Shown here piece after piece: positions 51,058 through 61,444 of a DNA stretch of 64,000 bases. The notes under the pieces are model-generated. The model did no database searches. It saw nothing but the letters and a program-made list of their open reading frames with translations, and was not told the origin of the DNA. The position numbers and the translations under genes were made by a program. Source of the DNA: Corynebacterium sp. J010B-136. GTDB lineage: Bacteria > Actinomycetota > Actinomycetes > Mycobacteriales > Mycobacteriaceae. Position 1 is the stretch's first letter, and each line of letters begins with the position of its first letter. Location: positions 62,001-126,000 of the forward strand of contig NZ_PUGE01000007.1 of the NCBI RefSeq assembly GCF_002967075.1, given 5' to 3'.

Positions 51058-51084
51058 AGCTATCTAGCTTAGTCTCTACCCTTG

Positions 51085-51684
51085 TTAAACCTCGCCTTGG
51101 GGGCGAACCATCTTCTCGACATACTTCGCTAACACGTCAACCTCGAGATTAACCAGATCACCGTCGGCTAAATCACCCAAGATGGTGTCGCGCAAAGTCA
51201 CTGGAATCAAAGAGACCTCAAACCAGGTTTCCCCAATTGCGGATACCGTCAAAGACGTACCGCTAATTGCGATCGAGCCCTTTTCAACAACATAACGAGC
51301 CAGATCCGCTGGCAATTCGAAACGCAAAATATCCCAGTGCTCCGACGGAGTGCGGGAGATTAGTTTGGCGGTGCCATCGACATGGCCTTGCACGATATGC
51401 CCGCCCAATCGGGTGGTAGGCAGCAAGGCACGTTCGAGGTTTACCGTGCTCTGTGGCGCAAGTTTACCCAACGCTGAGCGGTTAAGAGATTCCTGCATAA
51501 TGTCGGCGATAAACGTCGCGTCTCCCAGCTCTGCGACGGTCAAGCACACGCCGTTGACAGATATGGAGTCTCCTAGTTGAGCATCAGCGGTTACCACCGG
51601 TGCCTCAATTTGCATGCGGATAGAATCCCCAAGCTCCTCCAGCGCGATAACCTTGCCTTTTTCTTCAACCAGCCCAGTAAACAA
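51085..51684 (-). CDS. ribE: Riboflavin synthase
   Basis: The 199-residue protein has two lumazine-binding repeats: FTGLVEEKG to LNRSALGKL, and HIVQGHVDGTAKL to the end. It dismutates two lumazines to riboflavin. TTG 51684 follows AAGGAG with a 6-nt spacer. In C. glutamicum the gene is called ribC. Confidence 0.95.
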   Translation of the reverse strand: MFTGLVEEKGKVIALEELGDSIRMQIEAPVVTADAQLGDSISVNGVCLTVAELGDATFIADIMQESLNRSALGKLAPQSTVNLERALLPTTRLGGHIVQGHVDGTAKLISRTPSEHWDILRFELPADLARYVVEKGSIAISGTSLTVSAIGETWFEVSLIPVTLRDTILGDLADGDLVNLEVDVLAKYVEKMVRPQGEV

Positions 51685-51704
51685 CCAATTCTCCTTTAGT
51701 GAAA

Positions 51705-52757
51705 TTAATTAGTGTGTGCCGTACGCACGTAGTTGATTAATAAATCATCGCCCAGCGCCAGAACCTGCCCGCGGGCAAAGCGCGCTGCGCCTTTCAACGT
51801 ATTGGTCAACGGATGTGCCAAGACGGAAATTCCCTCACCTAGTAGGAGCGGCGCCTGGTAGACCTGCAGCCAATCCACCAGTCCTTGGTTGGCAAAGCCT
51901 GAGGCCAAACCTGCTCCGCCTTCGACGAGCACATCACGGGCGCCGGTGGCATAAAGCTCGGCCAGAGCTTCATCGATGGTGGCATATTGCTCAAATCCAA
52001 GCCGGTTGAGATTAGACGCGGCATCGCCAGCGTCGGCAATATTGCGACGGCCAATGACAACGCGCCGTGGCTGATGTTCGCGTTGGGTGCCGTCTGGATA
52101 ACGGGCAGTAAGCGATGGATTATCAATCAAGGCCGTGCCAGTGCCGATGATGATGGCATCGCGGTGTTCACGGTCAGCGTGGACATAGTCACGCGCCATT
52201 TCCCCAGTGATCCACTGGCTGGTGCCATCGGCAGCTGCAGTAAAGCCATCGATAGTCTGCGCAAATTTCAACGTAACGTGTGGACGCCCCAACTGCACGG
52301 ACTTCAACCACGGAATAAGCGCATCCGGCACCCCCTCCGGACTTGGCAGCTGCTCGACGTTGATGCCGGCCTCGACAAGCACTTGTGCCCCGCCGCCCGC
52401 ACTCGGATTCGGGTCGGAGTGTAAGAAAAAGACATCTTTGATGCCAGCGTCGATTAAAGCCTGCGTGCATGGCCCCGTGCGGCCAGTATGCCGGCACGGC
52501 TCCAGCGTCACCACGGCGGTAGCGCCCTCGGTCTTGCCTGCGGCATCGGCTAGCGCTTGGACTTCTGCGTGCGCCCCGCCCACCGGCTGGGTTGCACCGG
52601 TGCCCACAATCTCACCCGATGTCGAAATAATTACCGCACCCACCGGTGGATTCGGGCTGGTCGTCCCGCGCACTTCCCACCCTGCAGACATTGCGGTGCG
52701 CAACGCCTGCTCCACAATTGGAGCTACGGCCTGGTCTTCACCGGGGTTGCTATCCAT
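51705..52757 (-). CDS. ribD: Bifunctional pyrimidine deaminase/reductase
   Basis: The 350-residue fusion carries an N-terminal zinc deaminase domain (HAEVQAL and EPCRHTGRTGPC) and a C-terminal NADPH reductase domain (VTLKFAQTIDGFTAA, DVLVEGGAGLASGF). It performs the second and third steps of riboflavin synthesis. ATG 52757 lies 18 nt after rpe. Called ribG in C. glutamicum. Confidence 0.95.
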   Translation of the reverse strand: MDSNPGEDQAVAPIVEQALRTAMSAGWEVRGTTSPNPPVGAVIISTSGEIVGTGATQPVGGAHAEVQALADAAGKTEGATAVVTLEPCRHTGRTGPCTQALIDAGIKDVFFLHSDPNPSAGGGAQVLVEAGINVEQLPSPEGVPDALIPWLKSVQLGRPHVTLKFAQTIDGFTAAADGTSQWITGEMARDYVHADREHRDAIIIGTGTALIDNPSLTARYPDGTQREHQPRRVVIGRRNIADAGDAASNLNRLGFEQYATIDEALAELYATGARDVLVEGGAGLASGFANQGLVDWLQVYQAPLLLGEGISVLAHPLTNTLKGAARFARGQVLALGDDLLINYVRTAHTN

Positions 52758-52775
52758 AATCCAGTAATCCCTTAA

Positions 52776-53456
52776 TTAGATGGTGGCCAAAGTTCGCAGG
52801 TTCTCTACCTCGGCTGCGCGGTCAGCTTGCTTAAAGATTGCCGAACCCGCCACGAATGCATCGCAGCCAGCTTCCGCGCTTTGCGCGATGGTGTCAGCAG
52901 AAATTCCGCCATCAATTTCGATGAGCGTATCTAAGCCTTGGTCATCGATAGCTGAGCGGAGCTTGCGCACCTTATCGAGCATCTCCGGCATAAATTTCTG
53001 CCCGCCAAAGCCCGGTTCAACACTCATCACCAGAACTAAGTCAAAGTGCGAGAGCTTATCGAGCCACGGCTGGATTGGCGTATTCGGCTTAATGGAAAAA
53101 CCAGCGCGAACGCCGAGCTTACGGATCTTAGCTGCCAGTGCAAGCGCTGCTGCCTCGTCTTCAACCGCCTCGACGTGGAAGATGATGCAATCTGCACCTG
53201 CTTCAGCATAAGTTTCTACCCACTGTGCTGGCTCCTCGATCATCAAATGCACATCGAGAACCTGGTCGGTGATGCCGTCAACTGCCTTGGTGATATCTGG
53301 ACCAAAAGAGAGATTCGGGACGAAATGGCCGTCCATAATATCGACGTGAATCCATTCGGCATTAGCCACGGACTTCACCTCTTCACCTAAGCGTGTGAAA
53401 TCCGCAGCCAAGATCGAAGGCGCGATAATTGGAGCACTAAAAGAGCTAGAAGTCAT
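52776..53456 (-). CDS. rpe: Ribulose-phosphate 3-epimerase
   Basis: The 226-residue TIM-barrel enzyme interconverts ribulose and xylulose 5-phosphate. The motifs APSILAADF, HVDIMDGHFVPNLSFG and VMSVEPGFGGQKF are present. ATG 53456 (MTSSSFSAP) is preferred; the frame is open to 53513 but there it would overlap rsmB and be unlike the family. Its product feeds ribD/ribAB with pentose phosphates, in keeping with its place beside the rib genes. Confidence 0.95.
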   Translation of the reverse strand: MTSSSFSAPIIAPSILAADFTRLGEEVKSVANAEWIHVDIMDGHFVPNLSFGPDITKAVDGITDQVLDVHLMIEEPAQWVETYAEAGADCIIFHVEAVEDEAAALALAAKIRKLGVRAGFSIKPNTPIQPWLDKLSHFDLVLVMSVEPGFGGQKFMPEMLDKVRKLRSAIDDQGLDTLIEIDGGISADTIAQSAEAGCDAFVAGSAIFKQADRAAEVENLRTLATI

Positions 53457-53466
53457 GCTGCCCATC

Positions 53467-55050
53467 TTAGGACTTTTTGCGCAACACAGCGAAGAACATT
53501 GCATCCGTGCCATGGCGGTGCGGCCACATTTGCACAGACTTATGCTCGCCTACATCTCCCATGTCAGGAATCAAGTCATGAGCGTTGTCTTCCACGATGT
53601 CTAGCTCCGCCACCGCGCGGTCGACGATGCTGCGGGTCTCGCGCAGATCTGGCGAACAGGTGGAGTACACAATTACCCCTCCTGGTCGAAGCAGGCCTAC
53701 AGCGGATTCCAGCAATTCGAATTGGAGCTGCGTGAGCTCGGCAATATCAGACTCGGATTTACGCCAGCGCGCCTCTGGACGACGGCGCAAAGCGCCCAGG
53801 CCGGAACACGGGGCATCGACTAAAATGCGATCAAAACCTGGCTCAAGTCCTGGCTTGCGACCATCAGCAACGTGGACCCGGACCGGCAAATCGCCCACCG
53901 TCTTTTCCACCAGCTGCGCGCGATGCGAAGAGACTTCCACAGCATCCACGGTGGCGCCATCCATGCGCGCAAGCGAGCCCATCAGGGCCGCTTTTCCACC
54001 AGGGCCGGCGCATAAATCAAGCCAACGACCTTGATCCTCGCCATCGATGGGCGCTTCGACAACAGCACGCGCGATAAGCTGCGAACCCTCATCTTGCACT
54101 GCGGCAAGCCCCTGTTGCACAGGCTCTAGCTCTCCAGGATCACCGGATTCCATGTAGACGGCATAAGGCGAATACTTGCCTTCTTCAGAGCCAGTCATCA
54201 GCGCAAGTTCCTCGGCCGTAATCTCACCGGGGCGAGCAACTAAGTGCACGATAGGACGCTGCGAGTCGCCTTCCAATGCCGCTTCCAGTTCCCCTAGCCC
54301 CACAACGCGGGAGAAGGACTGCGCAATCCACTCGGGGTGCGCATGGCGAAAAGCAATCGCGGCAATCTCGCCGTCAGGAGTTAGCTGTTCCAGCAAGGAC
54401 TGCGGGTTCGCGCGCGTAATGGAACGCATAATTCCGTTGACAAAGCCTTTAGCTTTTTCGTGCCCTGCTGCTTGCACAAGACGCACGGTAGTATCGACTG
54501 CCGCGTGCTGTTCAACACGGGTATACAGCAGTTGGTAGGTTCCCAAGCGCAGTGCATCCAGTACCTCCAGGGCAAGGGTGTCTAACCCGCGCGAGGAGTG
54601 CTTGGCGATGACCGCGTCGACCACACCTTCCGCACGCAAGGTGCCATAGGTTAATTCCGTAGCAAAGGCTGCATCCCGGCCATCGAGTTTATTAACGCGT
54701 AGTGCCTTGGGCAGGGTTAAGTTGGCAAAGGCATCATCGCGGTGCACGCGCAGCAGCGTTTCATAGACCACTGCGCGCGGCAGGTCGACTCCAACCGAGC
54801 CAGCGTTGCGCACAATATCTACTGTCTGGCGCTCGCGATTGCGGTTGGTGCCACGGGCCCCGCCCGCTCGGCTTCCACCCGTTCGGCTACCGCCTGCTCG
54901 GGCGCCGCCTGTGCGTTCGTGGCGGTCGTACTTGACCCGTTCACCGGAGGGTTTGCTCTGCGGTTTACTTTGGGGTTTCTTGCCACCTTGGGGTGTGCGT
55001 GCTTCTGAGCTATCGCCGGATTTGGACCGGGAGCGAAATCCACCACTCAT
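53467..55050 (-). CDS. rsmB: RsmB/Fmu-type 16S rRNA m5C methyltransferase with basic N-terminal tail
   Basis: The 527-residue SAM-dependent methyltransferase has a NusB-like domain (about 80-220) and the catalytic domain. The latter shows [15 protein letters not shown], with cysteines in VDAPCSGLG and VYSTCSPDL. It begins with about 75 basic, low-complexity residues including four RxGGx units (46-65), probably an RNA-contacting tail. The start overlaps the fmt stop by 4 nt (ATGA). Confidence 0.92.
   Translation of the reverse strand: MSGGFRSRSKSGDSSEARTPQGGKKPQSKPQSKPSGERVKYDRHERTGGARAGGSRTGGSRAGGARGTNRNRERQTVDIVRNAGSVGVDLPRAVVYETLLRVHRDDAFANLTLPKALRVNKLDGRDAAFATELTYGTLRAEGVVDAVIAKHSSRGLDTLALEVLDALRLGTYQLLYTRVEQHAAVDTTVRLVQAAGHEKAKGFVNGIMRSITRANPQSLLEQLTPDGEIAAIAFRHAHPEWIAQSFSRVVGLGELEAALEGDSQRPIVHLVARPGEITAEELALMTGSEEGKYSPYAVYMESGDPGELEPVQQGLAAVQDEGSQLIARAVVEAPIDGEDQGRWLDLCAGPGGKAALMGSLARMDGATVDAVEVSSHRAQLVEKTVGDLPVRVHVADGRKPGLEPGFDRILVDAPCSGLGALRRRPEARWRKSESDIAELTQLQFELLESAVGLLRPGGVIVYSTCSPDLRETRSIVDRAVAELDIVEDNAHDLIPDMGDVGEHKSVQMWPHRHGTDAMFFAVLRKKS
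54856..54915 (-). repeat. Four 15-bp tandem repeats encoding RxGGx in rsmB
   Basis: Within the rsmB N-terminal tail four consecutive five-codon units encode [20 protein letters not shown]. The DNA units differ by a few bases. The array could change length by slippage without shifting the frame. Confidence 0.8.
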
Positions 55051-56033
55051 GCGAAAAATACCTCGCCGTCAATGTCGTTATCTTCGGAGTTATTCTTAGC
55101 TCCCTGACCGCGTCCCCAGTCAGCCGCGTTCATCATCTTCTTACCCACTGGCTGCAGCTCATCGATGCGCACAGGAGTTGAAGCCGTGCCAATGTAGACA
55201 GCCTTCTTCGTGATGTGTAGCTGGCCGGGTTCAAGATGCGGCAATTCGCCGAGTTCTTGCGCAGCAGCATGCAGCGGGCTGACTTTGCCAATTTTGATGC
55301 GGTCTTCCCCGTGCATTGTCCACGCCCCTGGGAAAGGTGAGTGCGCGCGGATGTGGCGGCCGACGGCAAAGTCAGGCTGGGTCCACGAAACACGTGCATC
55401 CTCAGTCGTGATTTTCGGAGCATAAGTTGGCTCGCCCTGCTGGGGCTGTGCCACCAACGTGCCTGATTCCAGCCCATCCATCGTCGCGACCATCAGCTGC
55501 GCACCGGACTGTGAGAGGCGCTCTAATAATGCGCCGGCAGTATCAACAGTTTGAATAGTCTCAGTCGTCGTGCCTAAGACAGGACCGGTGTCTAAGCCTT
55601 CTTCAATCAGAAAAGTAGTTGCGCCAGTGATGTCATCGCCAGCATTGATTGCTGCCTGCACAGGGGCTGCACCGCGCCATGCTGGCAGCAGTGAAAAGTG
55701 CAAATTAACCCAGCCGTGTCGGGCTACATCGAGCAGGTCCTTTGGCACCAAGTTGCCGTACGCCACAACGGGGATGGCATCGGGAGCAAGCTCTGTCAGA
55801 CGCGCACGGATGCCGTCGCCATCTTCCGTGCCGGCTTTAAGCGTGGACGGCGTTAAGACCTCGATGCCGTGCTCAAGAGCTACTTCTTTGACAGGGCTGG
55901 GCACCATTTTGCGCCCGCGTCCCTTGCGCGCATCTGGGCGAGTAATAACGGCAACCACCTCATGTCCCGAGGCAATCAGCGCTTTTAAAGTAGGAACAGC
56001 AGGTTCCGGGGTGCCAGCAAATACTAGCTTCAT
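55047..56033 (-). CDS. fmt: Methionyl-tRNA formyltransferase
   Basis: The 328-residue enzyme formylates initiator Met-tRNA using formyl-tetrahydrofolate. It has [12 protein letters not shown], the folate-site region [17 protein letters not shown] (catalytic Asn, His) and a following GATTF...LDTGPVL. The C-terminal domain is complete. ATG 56033 is 17 nt after def, a common pairing of formylation and deformylation. Confidence 0.96.
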   Translation of the reverse strand: MKLVFAGTPEPAVPTLKALIASGHEVVAVITRPDARKGRGRKMVPSPVKEVALEHGIEVLTPSTLKAGTEDGDGIRARLTELAPDAIPVVAYGNLVPKDLLDVARHGWVNLHFSLLPAWRGAAPVQAAINAGDDITGATTFLIEEGLDTGPVLGTTTETIQTVDTAGALLERLSQSGAQLMVATMDGLESGTLVAQPQQGEPTYAPKITTEDARVSWTQPDFAVGRHIRAHSPFPGAWTMHGEDRIKIGKVSPLHAAAQELGELPHLEPGQLHITKKAVYIGTASTPVRIDELQPVGKKMMNAADWGRGQGAKNNSEDNDIDGEVFFA

Positions 56034-56050
56034 TATCTCTGGGTCGCTTT

Positions 56051-56560
56051 CTACTTGTTAAACCAGTCGGAATTGCGAATTTGCGACATCGCTTGCTTAC
56101 GCTCATCGGCTTCTAGGCGGGAAAGAAATAGCACGCCATCCAAATGGTCAGTTTCATGCTGCACGCATCGCGCCATCAATCCGGAGACCACCATGCTTAT
56201 CGGATTGCCGTGGACATCTTGGCCACTGACGGACACGGTTTCAAAACGCGTTGTGGGAGTGGAAATATCTGGGATGGATAGGCATCCTTCGATTCCCGTT
56301 TGGGTTTCTTCCCCGATTTCTTTCCACACCGGGTTGATAATCGCCCCGCGCATGCCGGATTCAGTATGGGAGCAGTCGTAGACGAAGATGCGCTTTAACA
56401 AGCCAATCTGGTTGGCGGCAAGGCCTACTCCCCCAGCCGCATCCATGGTTTCCAGCATGTCTTCAGCTAAATCTTCTAGAGCTTCATCAAACTCGGTGAT
56501 TTCACTAGCGCGGGTGGTCAATACTGGGTCGCCGTATAGCCGGATTTCTCTAATGGTCAA
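56051..56560 (-). CDS. def: Peptide deformylase
   Basis: The 169-residue metalloenzyme removes the formyl group from nascent proteins. The three motifs are [17 protein letters not shown] (metal Cys) and [12 protein letters not shown] (metal His, catalytic Glu). TTG 56560 gives the usual family start ([14 protein letters not shown]); GTG 56572 adds four residues and cannot be excluded, as neither has a strong ribosome site. Confidence 0.93.
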   Translation of the reverse strand: MTIREIRLYGDPVLTTRASEITEFDEALEDLAEDMLETMDAAGGVGLAANQIGLLKRIFVYDCSHTESGMRGAIINPVWKEIGEETQTGIEGCLSIPDISTPTTRFETVSVSGQDVHGNPISMVVSGLMARCVQHETDHLDGVLFLSRLEADERKQAMSQIRNSDWFNK

Positions 56561-56638
56561 GGTTCTTCGCACTTTCTCAGACTCGGTATCGCTTAGCCTC
56601 CCACAATAGTGAATCTCCTTAGCTCAAGTCGCATCAGC

Positions 56639-58672
56639 CTAGCCAATATTGATCGGGTCAACTTGGATACGCAGCGGTAGATCATCTTTACGTGCACTCC
56701 GATTCGAATTAGCGGCACGAAGCGCTTTCCCCAGTTCCGATCTTGGCCCCAAAGGTGTTCGGATTAGCAGCCTTTGGGCAGGACCGAAGCGCTTGGTGTC
56801 GTATTCTCCCGGCAAGGATAGATTCTCCGGTAAAGGCACAGGTCCTAGGATTTCAGCGTGCTCGGGCAATTTCGCCGCTTCCAGAAAGTCATCTAAGGCT
56901 GCATTGGCGCCATCAATTGCAGCCATGTGCACTGCCGGCGGGAAACGTACTTCGCGGCGCGCAGCAAGTTCCATCTTCGCAAAGCCGACAACATCCCATC
57001 CCAAAAATGCGTCGATAATCGGCACCCCCGCATTCGCCGAGATCACAACGCTCCCGCCTTTCGACGACGGTGCCACCATCGTTGCCGCGGCCAGCCACTT
57101 AGCCAGGGCATCTTCGCCAGCACGTAAGTCCTGGCGATTGAGCAAGGCTCCTGCCCCCAGCAATAAAGCAGCACCATAGTAGGACTCGGTCTCACCAACA
57201 TTCTCAACACGGGGCTCCGCGCCCGGGGTCGCCACGACTAAAGCTGGCGCCATGGGTACTGTCTCAACTACCTTATTGCCGCCCGAGACAATAATGCGGG
57301 TATTGGGAAAGATACGTCCGAGTTCTTCCGCGGTGCGTTCTGAACCCATGACGACCGCACGCAGGCGATTTGAACCGCATTCGCTACATTTGAAGCGAGT
57401 TTCCAATTTGCCACACCACGCACATGATGGCGTTGCTGCCTGTTCATGCGAATGTGGCAGCGACAATGGGCCGTTGCAGTGCCGGCAACGCGCGCGGGTA
57501 AAGCACTTAGCACACGCCAAGGTCGGCACATAGCCTTTGCGTGGGGACTGCACCAGCACCGGTTCCCCACGGTCAAGCGCACTTTTTACCGCTTGGTAAG
57601 CGCGCCCATCAAAAGATGTGGTACCGGAGGCGAGGTTGCGTGAAAAATTCAGTCCATAGGGGCCCACAGCGACCATCGACGGCATGCGTGTGCGCAAGGT
57701 GGATGCCGCTGCGACAAGGTCATGCGCCCAGCCGGAGCTGACCAGCAATTGAGTTTCTGCAGTGCGCGAATGGCCAACGATCAACAAGGATGCATTTTCC
57801 TGGGCACTGCGTGTGGTGAGCACTTCGCGGCTGTGGACATAGGGAGCGCTGCGTTCGACGAGATTGTCATCGCCGTCATTAAAAATGACCGCCAAACCTA
57901 GGTCTTTTACCGGTGCAAACGCTGCAGATTTCGTACCAATCACAATGCGTGCTTGGCCTACTAGAACCGCAAGGTAGCGCCGGTAGCGTGCCTGTGGACC
58001 TTGGGAGACATTCAAGACCGTCGCTTGCTTTGCGGAGACGTATTTACGAAAAGCGGCCTCAACTACATCGACATCGCTCTGATCAGGTACCACCACGAGT
58101 ACCCCGCGTCCGCTTTTGGCGACTTTGGTGCCAAGTGCTGCAATGGCCGCTGCCCAATCATCGCCAGGTGCTACCTGCCATGCGGCGCGTGCAGTGTTGC
58201 CTTCTAGAACAAAATCTACAAAAGACTCGCCAAATTGATACGCCGACCAAGAAGACAAGTCAGGTTCTGCGATCTCACCTAATTCTTCAAACGTCGTTTC
58301 CAGGTCCGCTTCTTCGGCCTTGGCATGCCGTGGTGGAATGGCAAAGCGGATGATATCTGAACGGGTGCCACCATAACGATTAGCAAGCGCGTCCACCAAG
58401 CTCGCCAATTGTGGTGGATACACAGGAAACGGGGAAATCACCCGGTCAATGAAAGCTAAACGGCCCTCAAAGTCGGATTCGCTTAAGCGTTGGATCAGGA
58501 GGGCATCGACAAGTCTGCCATTGAACCTAATGCGTACCCGCACCCCTGGCTGTGCTGCCTCGGAATCTTCTTCTGCAATCTGATAATCGAACAGCCGATC
58601 CAGGTGCGAGACCCCTAATAACGGCAATACCCGCACAACCGGTTTAGTGGTGGCGGGTATCTTCTTAAGCAT
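56639..58672 (-). CDS. priA: PriA-like primosomal protein lacking helicase motifs
   Basis: The 677-residue protein has the PriA N-terminal DNA-binding domain and the zinc-cysteine region (CAKCFTRARCRHCNG, CAWCG, FKCSECG). Walker A, where GxGKT is expected, reads WQVAPGDDW, and the DEEH box reads IFNDGDD. Known actinobacterial PriA proteins are described as having no detectable helicase domain. It probably acts as a replication-restart loader by protein contacts rather than unwinding. It starts 6 nt after metK. Confidence 0.9.
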   Translation of the reverse strand: MLKKIPATTKPVVRVLPLLGVSHLDRLFDYQIAEEDSEAAQPGVRVRIRFNGRLVDALLIQRLSESDFEGRLAFIDRVISPFPVYPPQLASLVDALANRYGGTRSDIIRFAIPPRHAKAEEADLETTFEELGEIAEPDLSSWSAYQFGESFVDFVLEGNTARAAWQVAPGDDWAAAIAALGTKVAKSGRGVLVVVPDQSDVDVVEAAFRKYVSAKQATVLNVSQGPQARYRRYLAVLVGQARIVIGTKSAAFAPVKDLGLAVIFNDGDDNLVERSAPYVHSREVLTTRSAQENASLLIVGHSRTAETQLLVSSGWAHDLVAAASTLRTRMPSMVAVGPYGLNFSRNLASGTTSFDGRAYQAVKSALDRGEPVLVQSPRKGYVPTLACAKCFTRARCRHCNGPLSLPHSHEQAATPSCAWCGKLETRFKCSECGSNRLRAVVMGSERTAEELGRIFPNTRIIVSGGNKVVETVPMAPALVVATPGAEPRVENVGETESYYGAALLLGAGALLNRQDLRAGEDALAKWLAAATMVAPSSKGGSVVISANAGVPIIDAFLGWDVVGFAKMELAARREVRFPPAVHMAAIDGANAALDDFLEAAKLPEHAEILGPVPLPENLSLPGEYDTKRFGPAQRLLIRTPLGPRSELGKALRAANSNRSARKDDLPLRIQVDPINIG

Positions 58673-58678
58673 AAGCGC

Positions 58679-59911
58679 TTATTCTACTGAAAGACCTACT
58701 GCTTCACGAAGTGCGTCGACACGTTCCAAAGACTCCCACGGAAGAGCCAGGTCGGTGCGACCAAAGTGACCATAAGCAGCCGTTTGACGATAAATCGGAC
58801 GCAGCAAGTCCAAGTCCTTGATAATTGCTGCTGGGCGCAGGTCAAAGACCTTGGTGACGCCAGCCTGAATAGCGGCATCGTCAAGCCCGTGCTTAGCGGT
58901 GCCGAAAGTCTCAACGTACAAACCAACTGGCTTCGCGCGACCGATGGCGTAAGCCACCTGCACTTCTGCGCGGTCCGCCAGCCCTGCCGCGACGATGGTC
59001 TTGGCAACCCAGCGCATTGCGTACGCTGCTGAGCGGTCAACCTTTGAAGGATCCTTACCGGAGAAAGCTCCGCCGCCGTGACGAGCCATGCCGCCGTAGG
59101 TATCAACAATAATCTTGCGGCCAGTAAGACCCGCATCCCCCATAGGACCGCCCAGGATAAACGATCCCGACGGGTTGACCAACAAGGTGGTGTCCTCGTT
59201 ATAAAACTCTTCTAATCCAGCATCCTTGATAACCCACTCCACTACGTGCTCACGCAGCTGCGCAGCCAACCAGTTCTGAGTGATATCTGGATCGTGCTGG
59301 GTGGAAATCACCACGGTGTCTAATGCAACTGGAGTATCGCCGTCGTAGGCGAAGGTGACCTGAGTCTTGCCGTCTGGGCGCAGGTGTGGGACGATTTCGC
59401 TCTTGCGAACCTGGGTCAGGCGACGGGACAAACGGTGTGCCACTGCAATCGGCAAAGGCATGTACTCTTCGGTCTCGTTGGTGGCGTAGCCAAACATCAA
59501 GCCCTGGTCGCCAGCACCCGCAATATCGTGCTCATCAAACTCGCCGCCATTGCGTGCCTCGGTAGAGGTGGTCACACCGTCACCGATTTCCTGTGACTGC
59601 TCACCGATAGAGATGCTCACACCACAGGTGTTGCCATCAAAGCCCACATCGGAAGAGGTAAAGCCGATTTCACGCAGGGTGTTGCGCACCAGCGTCGGGA
59701 TTTCTACGTAGCCGGTGGTGCTGACCTCACCCACCACGTGGACCTGACCTGTGGTCACCAAAGTTTCCACGGCCACGCGTGCGTTCGGGTCTTTGGCGAT
59801 AAGTGCGTCTAAAACGGTATCTGAGATCGCGTCGCAGATTTTATCTGGGTGACCTTCGGTTACAGATTCACTGGTAAATAGGCGCTTTGAAGCCTCAGGA
59901 GTTGCAGTCAC
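58679..59911 (-). CDS. metK: S-adenosylmethionine synthase
   Basis: The 410-residue enzyme makes SAM from methionine and ATP. The motifs [25 protein letters not shown] and [19 protein letters not shown] are visible. GTG 59911 follows AAGGAACCA. Likely repressed by McbR, whose operator lies 86-101 bp upstream. No SAM riboswitch is seen. priA follows directly. Confidence 0.97.
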   Translation of the reverse strand: MTATPEASKRLFTSESVTEGHPDKICDAISDTVLDALIAKDPNARVAVETLVTTGQVHVVGEVSTTGYVEIPTLVRNTLREIGFTSSDVGFDGNTCGVSISIGEQSQEIGDGVTTSTEARNGGEFDEHDIAGAGDQGLMFGYATNETEEYMPLPIAVAHRLSRRLTQVRKSEIVPHLRPDGKTQVTFAYDGDTPVALDTVVISTQHDPDITQNWLAAQLREHVVEWVIKDAGLEEFYNEDTTLLVNPSGSFILGGPMGDAGLTGRKIIVDTYGGMARHGGGAFSGKDPSKVDRSAAYAMRWVAKTIVAAGLADRAEVQVAYAIGRAKPVGLYVETFGTAKHGLDDAAIQAGVTKVFDLRPAAIIKDLDLLRPIYRQTAAYGHFGRTDLALPWESLERVDALREAVGLSVE

Positions 59912-59996
59912 TGGTTCCTTCTTGCGTTAGGATATTCGGTGTCTTACTTCAGTTAAACCGGCACCGGAAATAGAATTATTATGCGTCTGCCAATCG

Positions 59997-60012
59997 TAGA
60001 CTAAGTGGTCTA
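59997..60012. promoter_or_regulatory. Perfect McbR operator upstream of metK
   Basis: TAGAC-TAAGTG-GTCTA is an exact match to the C. glutamicum McbR motif TAGAC-N6-GTCTA. metK is a known McbR target there. It lies 10 bp before the coaBC stop, upstream of an AT-rich -10-like TAATAATT on the minus strand. McbR represses sulfur-amino-acid genes and is released by S-adenosylhomocysteine. Confidence 0.8.
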
Positions 60013-60022
60013 GAGCGGCAAG

Positions 60023-61315
60023 CTACGCCCCTGCTTCATGGCGAATTTCATTCACGACATCCAAAATCTGCGCGGCCACTACTTGCTTAGTGCCGTGGGC
60101 AACCGTGCGTGGCTCCAGCTCTTCGGTTAAAATCCAGCCCTCATTGTTGACGTTGCCAAAGACTTTGCCTTCAGAGACATCATTGGCCATAAGTACATCG
60201 CAGCCCTTGCGCTGGAATTTCGCTTGTGCCAGTTCCAATGGCGAGGATTTTTCATCCCCGGTTTCTGCTGCAAAGCCCACGATTGTGGTTTCCTGCGGAA
60301 TCTCGCCCTGCTCGCGTGCTGCTACGAGGCCTTTCAAGATGTCCGGATTTTCAGTCATGTGCAGCGTGGACAAGGCATCATCATTGGTGCCCTTTTTCAT
60401 CTTGGAAGACGCAACGGATGCTGGGCGATAGTCAGATACGGCTGCCGACATGATGACGATATCCGCATCGCGGGCGCGTGAGTCCATTTCCGCTTTGAGT
60501 TCCTGGGTGGAGACAATATTGACGATCTCCGCGCCCGAAGGAGTCTGCAGATCTACGGTATTGCCGGCGACAATGGTGACGTCCGCGCCGCGCTGTGCCG
60601 CAATTTCTGCCAGGGCGAATCCTTGCCTGCCTGAAGAGCGATTGCCAATAAAACGCACCGGGTCCAATTCTTCCTGCGTACCACCCGCGGAAATCAAAAC
60701 CTTCAGACCTTGCCAGTCGTAATTGATATCAATCCCAGCCAACCGCGTCCGCACCAGTTCCGCGATCTGCTCTGGCTCTGGTAGACGCCCTGGGCCAGTA
60801 TCTTTTCCGGTCAAGCGCCCATGTGCTGGTTCCATCACTGTGATCCCGCGCCGGCGCAAAGTAGCAACATTGTCCCGGGTTGCGGGGTTAAACCACATCT
60901 CAGTGTGCATGGCTGGCACGACAATAACAGGACAGGTGGCAACTAAAACGGTGGCGGTGAGCAAGTCATCAGCCCGCCCTGCCGCAATGCGTGCGATAAC
61001 ATCGGCGGTGGCAGGCGCAACCACCACTGCATCAGCATGCTGGCCGATATTAACGTGCTGCACTTCATCCACCGCGTCAAAAACCGTGGTGGATACTGGG
61101 TGCCCGGATAACGCTTCAAAGGTAGCCGCACCCACGAAGTTCAATGCTGCCTCGGTGGGCACCACCCGCACATTATCACCATGTTCTTTCAGGTTGCGCA
61201 CCAGATGCGCTGCCTTATAGGCGGCAATGCCTCCTGAAACCCCCACGACAATATTGCGCGGATGCTTCGAGGCTACGGAAGGGGTTTGTCCAGCTGGGTT
61301 CGCAGTTTCACTCAT
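60023..61315 (-). CDS. coaBC: Bifunctional CoaBC (Dfp)
   Basis: The 430-residue enzyme joins cysteine to phosphopantothenate and decarboxylates it, in coenzyme A synthesis. The N-terminal flavin CoaC domain has GVSGGIAAYKA and PAMHTEMW; the C-terminal CoaB domain has ISAGGTQEELDPVRFIGNRSSG. ATG 61315 (MSETANPAG) is chosen; the open frame to 61387 adds 24 unrelated residues. Confidence 0.95.
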   Translation of the reverse strand: MSETANPAGQTPSVASKHPRNIVVGVSGGIAAYKAAHLVRNLKEHGDNVRVVPTEAALNFVGAATFEALSGHPVSTTVFDAVDEVQHVNIGQHADAVVVAPATADVIARIAAGRADDLLTATVLVATCPVIVVPAMHTEMWFNPATRDNVATLRRRGITVMEPAHGRLTGKDTGPGRLPEPEQIAELVRTRLAGIDINYDWQGLKVLISAGGTQEELDPVRFIGNRSSGRQGFALAEIAAQRGADVTIVAGNTVDLQTPSGAEIVNIVSTQELKAEMDSRARDADIVIMSAAVSDYRPASVASSKMKKGTNDDALSTLHMTENPDILKGLVAAREQGEIPQETTIVGFAAETGDEKSSPLELAQAKFQRKGCDVLMANDVSEGKVFGNVNNEGWILTEELEPRTVAHGTKQVVAAQILDVVNEIRHEAGA

Positions 61316-61422
61316 AATCAGCAATAGTACCGACAAAGAGCGAACCCCTGCCCCACTAGGAGCCCCAGAGTGCATGCGGTGATGCACCTGAAGTTAGTGG
61401 GTCAGGGGTTTTAAAAGACGGC

Positions 61423-61441
61423 TTATCTTCTTAGAAGATAA
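61423..61441 (-). terminator. AT-rich hairpin after rpoZ
   Basis: TTATCTTC (61423-61430) and GAAGATAA (61434-61441) form a perfect 8-bp stem with a TTA loop. On the minus strand GCCGTCTTTTAAAA follows. It lies 4 nt past the rpoZ stop and is probably a weak terminator. Confidence 0.55.
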
Positions 61442-61444
61442 GAA

